This document shows, piece by piece, positions 7,739 to 14,725 of a DNA stretch of 24,455 bases. A program made the position numbers and the translations under genes. This DNA comes from a virus. The notes under the pieces are model-generated. The model made no database searches. It saw only the letters and a list, made by a program, of their open reading frames with translations, and was not told the origin of the DNA. The stretch lies in the IMG/VR virus record IMGVR_UViG_3300023507_000011, positions 1 through 24,455 of that record; one strand, written 5' to 3'. Within the stretch, counting starts at the first letter, position 1; every line of letters begins with the position of its first letter.

Positions 7739-10700
7739 TGGACGTAGCAGTTTTAATAGTATCCGCACCCAAATTCAATAAGCCTGAAGAAGGGACCCCG
7801 TCCGAGCTTTGGGGTTATTCCTCCAAGGTGATGGGATTCATTTCAGTTTGTGAGGAGAACAATATTCCGTGGGTTTTGATCGATTATAAACACGGCATAA
7901 TTAAGCCTGATCAAAAACTAAAGAACTACTCCAATCCTGAAGCAGAGATTACTCTTCGTGAGTGGCAAAAAATGATTGTTGAGCAGGCTGCAGATCTAGG
8001 TTTGGTCTTTCTTAACGGGGACGGGGGTATAGGAGATCTTAAGAAAAATGTGACTGTTGCCCATGATCACGACGAACTAGTCCAGTTCTTCAAAAACGGA
8101 GAACAGCTTAGTGATAAGAAGTATCCTTTTGCCAAAGAAGGTGCACAGGTTGGTGGCAAGAAAAGAGTTGCAGCCACTTTTTGTGCTGGTTCCAAAGTCG
8201 CTTTGGATGAGGGCACTCCTAAAGAGCTTTGGGCCTCTGCTTCACCCCGCATAGGGAAATTTATTGAACATTGTGAGCGCAACAACATCGATTATGTTAT
8301 ACTGTCATATAAGTACGGTGTTGTTGACAAGAACGAAGTGATCGATAATTACGATATCGGAAGAAGTCAACTCGATATGGATGAGTGGAAACGTCTAGTT
8401 GAATCACGTGCGACAGAACTCGGAATTAAGGAGATTATAGCTTTTGGAATGCTAGCCAAGAATAGTCCTGAGATTTCAAGCACGTTGGAAAATCTAGACG
8501 GTGTTACGCTGGTGTGGGCTGACTCATATGATGAGATCACAGAGTTCTTCTATAAAGACACAACCTTAGACGACTTCGCAAAGCAGAAGAGGAAAACAGA
8601 CGAGAAGGAACAGGAAAAGAAAGACTCATTAAAACTCTCCCCTCACACAGAAGGCACTAAAGCAGCTCTCATTGCGGATGTTGACTCTTACGATCCTGCG
8701 GATGTTAGTGATGAAGTGTTGAGGAATGATCACGCTATTGTTCATGCGTGGTGGGCTACTCTTCTTGCAGGTAAGGAGTTCAAATATACCAAAGAGCAAG
8801 TCAAGCATCTTCATGACTCCATAGCTAAAGAGATGGTTGCTAGAGGTATGGAACACAACTCACCTTTGGCAAATCTTCCTAACGTTAAACAGTTGCAGGA
8901 GATGCCTGAAATCGTGAAGACGTTGGCGTTAGATGAGCTTCAAGGTCTCGCTAAGGTCTTTGAAGAGTTAGGTGCTGACAATTCGATAATAATTAATGAA
9001 TTAAACAGAAGAGGAGGTGAAACAAGTGCCCAGGTACAAGACAGCAGAGGGAGTAGATTGGAGCTCGATTCAGGACAATCAAACTCCGACGTGCGCAGCG
9101 ACGACGAAGGCGGGGACGCCTTGCAAACTGAAGGCGCGACCAGGAAGCAAGTTCTGCGCGATCCATCAGTAGAAGCCAAAAAGAGTTTAGAGGAAGACAC
9201 GGTAGTGCCATCGCGCTTCTTCTATCCTCTTAAAGGTATTGTGGGATACCGCCGCACCGAGAGATACACACCTGAAGGAGTTAAGTCCTTCTTTAAGGAA
9301 ACAGATTACCCACTTATAGTTCAAAAGAAATACGATGGGGCCCGTCACATCATCTGGAAAGACAGTGACAAGGTCACTATTTTGTCTGATGGTGGGCTCG
9401 ATGTTACTGACAGGCTTCCAACTGTTGTAAAAGAGCTTCAGTCTTTTCCGCATCAGGTGTGCTTGGACACGGAGATCGAGCAGTGGGAAAAAGGAGTTCA
9501 TAACGGTAGAGAAATAGTTTCTGGGTACCTTCGGAGTAAGGACCAACCTGTTAATGATAAAGGAATCCTAGTCAATGTTTTCGATATTCTATACTTCAAC
9601 GATCCTAAGATCAAAAAACACGATCTCAACGGCCAGATAGGTGATTTACATAAACAACCTTATAGCTTGAGGCTTCAGTACCTGGAATTGTGTCCATTTA
9701 GGCAGAGCACTCTTGCCCAACCAGAAAGGAACCTGAGGATGAATTTGGCACCTTCATTTGTAGTTAAGAACGGCTCTGAGCTGGTTAAAGAGTTAAAGAA
9801 GGTCGCGAAAGCACCAGGTTCTGAAGGCGCGATGGTCAAGATGGCATCGTCTGACTACCCACTTGATGGTATGACCAATAAGTGGGTTAAGTACAAAACG
9901 ATGGCGGAGGTCCACGTCGTTGTGCTGAAAAGGATCGAAACGCGGACCAAAGGTGTTTATGTTTATGAGGTAGGTTTGGGTTTTACCAGCAACGATTCTG
10001 TGTTCGAAAACGACGTCAAGGAAGTCAAAGGACAGAGATATTTGTTTGTCGGTAAGACTTTGGCGACCAAGGCTTTTGCTGAACCAGGTGAAATCGCAAC
10101 TATTTCTTTCCACACCCTGTTCTTGTATACAGACAGGAAGTCAGGCGCAATACGCATCAGGCTTTACGAGCCTAGGTGGTATGAGCTAAGGAAGGATCAG
10201 ACAACTCCTGACAACATTAGAGAAGCTATCAATATTGCTGAGGGTGCCAAACTTCTGCAGGAGAAGGAACTAACATTGATGAGATTGAGTGGCGCTGATA
10301 TCGTTGATGACGAGCTTCTCCAAATGAAAGGCATGAAGAGATGGGCGGAACAAGGTGGTTCGCTTAGTGTTTCACTTGATGACGTTTACCTTGAAATACC
10401 GCCTGAAAATAAAGTTTACGAGTTTGTCTTTCAACACGAATATCACGGCAAAAGTGCTCATGGTGATCTGAGACTCGAGTTGCCTGACTACCTAATCGGT
10501 TGGACTTTGAATATTTTGCCTGAGGGTGCGATCAAAGAAGACATAACCACGATTGAACAAGCCAGAAAGATTTCTGAAACTGTTAAGTGGAAAGACTACA
10601 ACCAGGATGAAAAAATTCTTACTGAAAAGAAAGATGCAAAAATACCTAAGGGGTGGTTAAGTGTCGAAGGAGAAAGAGGGGACAGAGTATTCGTCATCTA

Positions 10701-12129
10701 CGACAAAGGAACAATCGAATACGGAGCCCAATTGCCGTACTTCCACGAATACTTCATCAAAGGAAAGAAGTTTAGAGGACGTATTGTATTTAGGATGGTT
10801 CCCAACCTAGATAAGGAACCCGATGACGAAAGGGAATTCCTGTGGATGACGTGGAAACCTAAGGACCAAACACCTTATGTGCTTACAAAGAGATCTATTC
10901 AAAAAGGATACAGAACAGATTTCGGAATTTCTGCCTTGCCAATCGAAGTTAGGAAGAAGATTCCGCGTAAGTACCACTATTGGAATGAGAGAGACGCCGA
11001 TAAACGCTTTGAAGTTCGGAAAGAACTAGTCGAAGCTATTGCGAACGGACTTAAGTTCTCGAAGCTTTATAAGGTGGTTGGTGGAAAACATCAGTGGATT
11101 GATGACGTGGATTACGATGAGGCCAAGTTCATCTATAACGCTGAGCTCGAGGATGGTACTTATAAACTGATACCTGTTAACTTCACACAACAGGGTGACA
11201 TTATGCCTACAGTGTTTGAAGTTAAAGACGGTAAGATAAAGATGGCTACTGCCAAGTTCGTTGTTCAGCACCACTGGTGGAAGGCAGCACGAGTGACGAA
11301 AAGACCTGAAGCTTCTGTTGAGCATTACGATATCAGATTTGATTTTGGTCCTAGCACAAAATCACTCGTGCAGTTCGTTTGTGAGAAGAACCCGCTGGTG
11401 ACCGACAGAACAGTTGCCCTGCGAAAACAAGACAGAAACAAATCGTCGTTTAACGCTGGTAGAGGTAAAGTCCAGCAGATTCGACCAGGCACAGCCTTGA
11501 ACCCAACAAAGGATACTCCTGCGTATATTGAGATCATCGATGAAGGAAAGGCCACAATTCACGTGTCAGAGAATGCTTTGATGAAAGTAGAGTTCTTCGG
11601 TAGCAAACTAAAAGGCTTTTGGACCTTTAGGCAGGTTAACAAAGGGGTTTGGGTTGTTGAAAAAGAGGTCTTATCTACTAACGTGAAACAAGCCATGAAA
11701 GTGGGCGAGAGCATTGAGCACGTTTTGCTTGCTGGTTCGGTTATTTCTTACGAAGAGACGAAAGACGGTTTGCTTGTGAAAGGTGGCGCGATTACACACG
11801 GCACCTGGAACGGGCTTTACTTCCCACCTGATGTTATTGAAGAGTCATACGATCTGTTTCCGGGTGTTAGGATCACACTCGAACATGATCAAAAGAGAAC
11901 TGTGGGTAAATATGTTGCTTCTGAATTTAAAGACCAAATGATTTACCTCTCGGCACTTGCAACTGAGCCCGACGTGATTAAAAAAATCAAGAACGGTGAT
12001 ATTTCCGGATTTTCTATTGACGCCTGGATCTCTGTTGACAGAACCAGGCGGATTGTACTCAGAATTGTTGAGTACAATGATGTGTCATTTGTGAAGAATC
12101 CAGCCTGTTCTATCTGTTTATTGACCTAG
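7735..12129 (+). CDS. Polyprotein: 2x DUF6884-like, DNA ligase, 2x 3'-phosphoesterase-like, prohead protease
   Basis: 1464 aa in one open frame. Residues 1-115 and 145-270 are two DUF6884/YaaA-like domains (WVLIDYKHGIIKPD, YVILSYKYGVVDKN). Residues 325-377 repeat the helical hairpin of the endonuclease-NTase protein. Residues 431-490 are a hydrophilic linker. Residues 525-830 are an ATP-dependent DNA ligase: KYDGAR with Lys532, CLDTEIE (576-582), FDILYF, SEGAMVK (696-702), WVKYK (717-721), then an OB fold with EPRWYELRKDQ. Residues 890-1025 and 1175-1310 resemble the LigD 3'-phosphoesterase (HGDLRLEL at 909-916, HYDIRFDF at 1197-1204). Residues 1333-1464 are an HK97-type prohead protease (LEHD His1384, GFSIDA Ser1427, DVSFVKNPA). 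The protease sits just before scaffold and capsid, as expected. It may cut itself free. Confidence 0.85.
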   Translation: MMDVAVLIVSAPKFNKPEEGTPSELWGYSSKVMGFISVCEENNIPWVLIDYKHGIIKPDQKLKNYSNPEAEITLREWQKMIVEQAADLGLVFLNGDGGIGDLKKNVTVAHDHDELVQFFKNGEQLSDKKYPFAKEGAQVGGKKRVAATFCAGSKVALDEGTPKELWASASPRIGKFIEHCERNNIDYVILSYKYGVVDKNEVIDNYDIGRSQLDMDEWKRLVESRATELGIKEIIAFGMLAKNSPEISSTLENLDGVTLVWADSYDEITEFFYKDTTLDDFAKQKRKTDEKEQEKKDSLKLSPHTEGTKAALIADVDSYDPADVSDEVLRNDHAIVHAWWATLLAGKEFKYTKEQVKHLHDSIAKEMVARGMEHNSPLANLPNVKQLQEMPEIVKTLALDELQGLAKVFEELGADNSIIINELNRRGGETSAQVQDSRGSRLELDSGQSNSDVRSDDEGGDALQTEGATRKQVLRDPSVEAKKSLEEDTVVPSRFFYPLKGIVGYRRTERYTPEGVKSFFKETDYPLIVQKKYDGARHIIWKDSDKVTILSDGGLDVTDRLPTVVKELQSFPHQVCLDTEIEQWEKGVHNGREIVSGYLRSKDQPVNDKGILVNVFDILYFNDPKIKKHDLNGQIGDLHKQPYSLRLQYLELCPFRQSTLAQPERNLRMNLAPSFVVKNGSELVKELKKVAKAPGSEGAMVKMASSDYPLDGMTNKWVKYKTMAEVHVVVLKRIETRTKGVYVYEVGLGFTSNDSVFENDVKEVKGQRYLFVGKTLATKAFAEPGEIATISFHTLFLYTDRKSGAIRIRLYEPRWYELRKDQTTPDNIREAINIAEGAKLLQEKELTLMRLSGADIVDDELLQMKGMKRWAEQGGSLSVSLDDVYLEIPPENKVYEFVFQHEYHGKSAHGDLRLELPDYLIGWTLNILPEGAIKEDITTIEQARKISETVKWKDYNQDEKILTEKKDAKIPKGWLSVEGERGDRVFVIYDKGTIEYGAQLPYFHEYFIKGKKFRGRIVFRMVPNLDKEPDDEREFLWMTWKPKDQTPYVLTKRSIQKGYRTDFGISALPIEVRKKIPRKYHYWNERDADKRFEVRKELVEAIANGLKFSKLYKVVGGKHQWIDDVDYDEAKFIYNAELEDGTYKLIPVNFTQQGDIMPTVFEVKDGKIKMATAKFVVQHHWWKAARVTKRPEASVEHYDIRFDFGPSTKSLVQFVCEKNPLVTDRTVALRKQDRNKSSFNAGRGKVQQIRPGTALNPTKDTPAYIEIIDEGKATIHVSENALMKVEFFGSKLKGFWTFRQVNKGVWVVEKEVLSTNVKQAMKVGESIEHVLLAGSVISYEETKDGLLVKGGAITHGTWNGLYFPPDVIEESYDLFPGVRITLEHDQKRTVGKYVASEFKDQMIYLSALATEPDVIKKIKNGDISGFSIDAWISVDRTRRIVLRIVEYNDVSFVKNPACSICLLT
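9026..9172 (+). CDS. Nested small zinc-finger protein overprinted inside the polyprotein gene
   Basis: A 48-aa frame, shifted +1 relative to the polyprotein, starts at GTG 9026, six bases after the strong Shine-Dalgarno GAGGAGGTGA (9011-9020). It encodes CAATTKAGTPCK then ARPGSKFCAIH: the Cys-x9-Cys ... Cys-x2-His pattern (C23, C33, C44, H47) of small phage and archaeal zinc proteins with CxxTTKxGxPC (DUF5763-like). In the polyprotein frame the same DNA gives a Ser/Asp/Gly/Arg-rich linker with no recognisable fold. The nested frame is therefore likely the older, conserved coding sequence, and the polyprotein has read through it. Function unknown; a nucleic-acid-binding role is plausible. Confidence 0.75.
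   Translation: MPRYKTAEGVDWSSIQDNQTPTCAATTKAGTPCKLKARPGSKFCAIHQ
9205..12129 (+). other. Possible internal translation start giving the ligase-protease half alone
   Basis: GTG 9205 lies in frame with the polyprotein, 33 bp after the nested zinc-finger stop, with AGAGGA at 9189-9194 upstream. Initiation here would give a 974-aa protein (MPSRFFYPLKG...) holding the ligase, phosphoesterase-like and protease domains without the DUF6884-like part. This matches the gene order expected if the two halves were once separate genes with the small zinc-finger gene between them. The full-length frame has no stop, so both products could be made. Confidence 0.35.
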
Positions 12130-12136
12130 CCTGGTT

Positions 12137-12204
12137 GACAAGCGATCAAATACGTTTCCGCCGGTGCTTTTCTGTGTGGAGGGAGAGCTCTAAAGTTGCT
12201 TGTC
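12137..12204 (+). other. Intergenic structured element with conserved hairpin, copy 2
   Basis: The 149-bp gap 12130-12278 holds an outer stem, GACAAGCGAT (12137-12146) with GTTGCTTGTC (12195-12204), ten pairs including two G:U. Inside it is CTTTTC-TGTGT-GGAGGG (12167-12183), followed by AGAGCTCTAAAG. The inner hairpin repeats the one between terL and portal at 2656-2683. There is no T-run after the outer stem, so a simple terminator is not obvious. It lies at the 3' end of the polyprotein transcript just before the next promoter. Confidence 0.5.
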
Positions 12205-12218
12205 CACTCCTGAGAATC

Positions 12219-12270
12219 AAAAGCTTTATATAGGGGGACAGAGGTATATATAACTAAACAAAAAAGGAGG
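12219..12270 (+). promoter_or_regulatory. Strong archaeal promoter and RBS for the scaffold-capsid operon
   Basis: AAAAGCTTTATATAG at 12219-12233 contains TTTATATA (12225-12232) with an A-rich element upstream. Initiation about 25 bp downstream would fall near 12255, leaving a leader of roughly 24 nt that carries GGAGG at 12266-12270 before the ATG at 12279. A second TATATATAACTA at 12245-12256 resembles the sequence at the first promoter. A separate strong promoter here makes sense because capsid and scaffold are needed in large amounts. Confidence 0.75.
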
Positions 12271-12278
12271 TTAGTTGC

Positions 12279-12878
12279 ATGCCAGATGAAGCTGAAGGAG
12301 ATGTAACGGAGCAGGAACTTCAGGAGAAGACCTATCCGCTACCCGACAGTTCAAGAGTACTGAAAGTAAGTGGCTCTGCAATCGACCACATCCTTATAGT
12401 GCCGAAGGGCGTTAAGGTGGAGAGCAAGTCTATTCCGCAGGATGATTCCAAGGATAAGGAGCTTGCTGAAGCCAAAAAGGAGGTCGAGGAAAAGAGCAAG
12501 GAGTTGGCAGCACTGAAGGAAGAACACAGCAAGCTGTCTGAGCAGTTCGAGCTTCTTCAATCGCGCCTCTCTCAGATCGAGGAGGATAAGAAGGTTGAAC
12601 TTGCGAAATCTATCGTCGAAAGCAGGGTCGAAAAAGGCCTAGTTTCCAAGGACGACGCCGAAGATGAAATTACCAAGCTTTCCAAACTGCCTGAGGAAGC
12701 GCTTGTTGTGATGAAGGAAGACACCGTTAAGCTTGCGGCCAAGATCAGTGAGCCTGAGAAGGGTTTCCCGAAAGCTACGGCTTCCGAGGAACAGATACAG
12801 CTTTCCGAGTATCAGAAGCAGTACAATGAGGAAAGGAAGAAGCTTGGTCTTCCGCCTGTTGACTGGGGGTCTGAATAA
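12279..12878 (+). CDS. Capsid scaffold protein
   Basis: 199 aa, very rich in Lys and Glu. Residues about 60-108 form a long coiled coil (KELAEAKKEVEEKSKELAAL and onward), followed by further helices to about 160. The C-terminus carries QLSEYQKQYNEERKKLGLP. Position between the prohead protease and the capsid genes, high charge and coiled coil are typical of scaffolds, which guide capsid assembly and are degraded by the protease. The N-terminal 45 residues look beta-like and may be a separate small domain. The start follows GGAGG. The stop TAA shares its last A with the next ATG. No sequence family is recognised, so the call is by position and composition. Confidence 0.75.
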   Translation: MPDEAEGDVTEQELQEKTYPLPDSSRVLKVSGSAIDHILIVPKGVKVESKSIPQDDSKDKELAEAKKEVEEKSKELAALKEEHSKLSEQFELLQSRLSQIEEDKKVELAKSIVESRVEKGLVSKDDAEDEITKLSKLPEEALVVMKEDTVKLAAKISEPEKGFPKATASEEQIQLSEYQKQYNEERKKLGLPPVDWGSE

Positions 12879-13333
12879 TGACACAGCTTGCAGGAGATAT
12901 AAACAAAACTTTTGAGTACCTCGTGGTGAAGACAACTTCGAAGACCAATACGGCCGTGACCAGAGGGCAGGTTCTTGCCTTCGACACTGATGGTTTTGCT
13001 CCTTGTTCTGCAGGAGATCAGGGACCGTTTCGTGTTTGCCTAGAAACCAAGGCGGCCGGCGGTGCTGGTGTGCAGACGGAGTTCCCTGCACTTGTATATG
13101 GCGTGGTGTCGGTAACCGCTAATGGTGCTGCAACCAATATCAATGTTGGCGACTACGTTGTTTCTGACGACAATGGGGCTGTAAAGGCCTTTGTGGCGCC
13201 TGACGTTGGAGCTACACCGACCCAAGCATCCATAAATGCGGCACTCCTGGACCTGCTTGAAATAGTAGGACAGGCAAATCAGGCTGCTACCACAGATGGT
13301 GCAGTTATTCAGATCTTCCTTGGAGGTAGGTAA
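12878..13333 (+). CDS. Capsid cement/decoration protein (DUF2190-like)
   Basis: 151 aa, Gly/Ala/Val-rich and predicted nearly all beta. Motifs such as VTRGQVLAFD, GPFRVCLETKAAGG, ALVYGVVSVTA and INVGDYVVSDDNGAVKAF match the pattern of small phage decoration proteins of the DUF2190 type, which sit on the capsid surface and stabilise the shell against internal DNA pressure. It is translated from an ATG overlapping the scaffold stop and ends two bases before the capsid gene, so capsid and cement are made together. Two Cys (about 43 and 53) are present but no metal motif. The exact family is not certain. Confidence 0.7.
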   Translation: MTQLAGDINKTFEYLVVKTTSKTNTAVTRGQVLAFDTDGFAPCSAGDQGPFRVCLETKAAGGAGVQTEFPALVYGVVSVTANGAATNINVGDYVVSDDNGAVKAFVAPDVGATPTQASINAALLDLLEIVGQANQAATTDGAVIQIFLGGR

Positions 13334-13335
13334 AA

Positions 13336-14169
13336 ATGGCCCCTGGAGCAGTATTCGATACAAGCAGAATAGCTGACATCACTACGAGAGTTGTGGTGGA
13401 CGAAGTCCTGGACCTTGCTCAGCCGGATCTCAATCTTCGGGATCTGTGTAAGATCGTAAAGGTTCCCAAGCTGGTTGGTGATATCAGCATCGCAGCCAGG
13501 CTGACCGGACAGGAAAAGGTTTCGGAAGCAGAGTCTGCTGACCTGTCCAACAATGAGTTCAGCAAGATCAGCTTTGACCTATGGAAAAACGTCGTGCATG
13601 TTGCCATCACAGATGAGTCCAAGATGAGGGCTAATATTGATGTGATGCAGATCAGCATGCAGGACGCTGGTAAGGAAATTGCCAGGATGGAAAACAAGCA
13701 GATCGCTGAAGCTCTGGAGGTCAGTGGTGGTATCTCTACTATAGCAGGTACCGACTGGGACGACGATACGAACGATCCTGCAAAGGACATCATGGCCGCT
13801 CAGGGTCAGATCCTAAATGAGAAGAAGGGCTACAAGCCTGACGTGATTGCCATGCATCCGTTGACTTACTCTTCACTAGTCGCAAACGAAAACGTGAAGA
13901 AGTTCATGGAGTATGGTACTATCATAAAGGATGGTGGCTTGCCCAACATTATGGGTCTGAAAACTGTGGTGGATCCGTATCTGACGGATGGTCAGGCTAT
14001 TGTGCTTACCACAAAGGCGCCTGTGTGCGTGCTCGGTATCGGGCCCACTGAAGGTGAAAAAATCAGGGACGGAAGAAGGGGCCTGAACGAGTACGTTATC
14101 AGGCAGTACCTGCAGCCTAAGCTCGTGATCCCAGACGCTGCCAGAATCCTGACAGGTCTGCACGGTTAA
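13336..14169 (+). CDS. Major capsid protein (HK97 fold)
   Basis: 277 aa, a compact HK97-fold size. After a short N-terminal arm the sequence has the elements of this fold: VSEAESADLSNNEFSKISFD (E-loop region, about 62-81), a long spine helix with ISMQDAGKEIARMENKQIAEAL (106-127), and P- and A-domain segments GYKPDVIAMHPLTYSSL and VVDPYL..GQAIVLTTKAPVCVLG. It ends with RRGLNEYVIRQYLQPKLVIPDAARILTG, typical of capsid proteins. It lies directly after scaffold and cement genes, has GGAGGT upstream of its ATG, and is followed by a terminator. The precursor shows no long delta domain, consistent with a separate scaffold. Confidence 0.92.
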   Translation: MAPGAVFDTSRIADITTRVVVDEVLDLAQPDLNLRDLCKIVKVPKLVGDISIAARLTGQEKVSEAESADLSNNEFSKISFDLWKNVVHVAITDESKMRANIDVMQISMQDAGKEIARMENKQIAEALEVSGGISTIAGTDWDDDTNDPAKDIMAAQGQILNEKKGYKPDVIAMHPLTYSSLVANENVKKFMEYGTIIKDGGLPNIMGLKTVVDPYLTDGQAIVLTTKAPVCVLGIGPTEGEKIRDGRRGLNEYVIRQYLQPKLVIPDAARILTGLHG

Positions 14170-14194
14170 GGGCACTCCGCCCTTTTAAATTTTA
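14168..14194 (+). terminator. Hairpin-T terminator after the capsid gene
   Basis: AAGGGC (14168-14173) pairs with GCCCTT (14179-14184) around ACTCC, followed by TTAAATTTTA. A short GC stem then a T-rich tract directly after the capsid stop fits an intrinsic-type terminator, which in archaea mainly depends on the T tract. It would isolate the abundant scaffold-cement-capsid transcript. Confidence 0.65.
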
Positions 14195-14195
14195 G

Positions 14196-14294
14196 ATGGC
14201 AAAAAATCCATTTGCTGCAGGCGGCTGTAACATGCCCGGACCTGCGTTCACTCTAGGAGGTGACAAACCAAATGGGACTAATAAAACTGGTTAG
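14196..14294 (+). CDS. Possible small protein after the capsid operon
   Basis: An ATG right after the terminator opens 32 codons (MAKNPFAAGGCNMPGPAFTL and on) ending in TAG at 14292-14294, overlapping the next gene's start by 23 bp. It is Gly/Pro/Asn-rich with one Cys and has no Shine-Dalgarno. It fills the only part of this 100-bp gap that lacks other features. No homologue is recognised, and the overlap plus missing RBS leave this weak. Confidence 0.25.
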   Translation: MAKNPFAAGGCNMPGPAFTLGGDKPNGTNKTG

Positions 14295-14715
14295 CAATAT
14301 CAAAGACGCTATTTACGATGTTTGGGATAGCGGCAATCAATCTATTCGAACTTCTGGTTCTTTGACGATTACTTCAGGTAAACTTTCACCAGTAACTCTG
14401 CTCAATGCCGTCAATGTTACTGATACAGTTGAGCATAACTCTACGTCACAGGACGTGACTGACTATCAAGAGAAAACAGTTTACGTGGGTATTGCTGTAA
14501 CAGGCACACCGACGTCACTAGATGTTTGGATTGACATAAGTCCTGACGGTGTGAACTGGTATCAGTTAGGTACACCGAAATCATATACAGCCGCTACGGA
14601 TGACGTTTTGGCGTTCACCACTCATGCTGAGTTTATGCGTGTGTCATACCAAGGTACCGGAACAGACGCTTCAAATTACTTCACTATAAGCGCTACCGTA
14701 TCTGCTAAATCGTGA
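14272..14715 (+). CDS. Beta-rich virion surface protein
   Basis: 147 aa from ATG 14272, which follows GGAGGTGA by nine bases; the upstream GTG at 14260 lies inside that ribosome site and is rejected. After a helical start (GLIKLVSNIKDAIYDVWD) the chain is Thr/Ser/Val-rich and alternates in beta pattern. LDVWIDISPDGVNWYQLG resembles the repeated WxxSxDGxxW-type beta-sandwich edge found in phage surface and fibre proteins. It has no signal peptide or membrane segment. Position after the capsid and before a beta-helix spike suggests a capsid- or fibre-attached sandwich domain. Family not recognised. Confidence 0.6.
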   Translation: MGLIKLVSNIKDAIYDVWDSGNQSIRTSGSLTITSGKLSPVTLLNAVNVTDTVEHNSTSQDVTDYQEKTVYVGIAVTGTPTSLDVWIDISPDGVNWYQLGTPKSYTAATDDVLAFTTHAEFMRVSYQGTGTDASNYFTISATVSAKS

Positions 14716-14725
14716 GGTCGTATCA

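Noticed and set aside
12137-12204. Simple transcription terminator after the polyprotein gene
   Set aside because: The outer stem is separated by a 48-nt structured loop and has no T tract after it. It is reported as a structured element instead.
14260-14271. GTG start for the beta-rich surface protein
   Set aside because: The GTG is part of the GGAGGTGA ribosome site serving ATG 14272.
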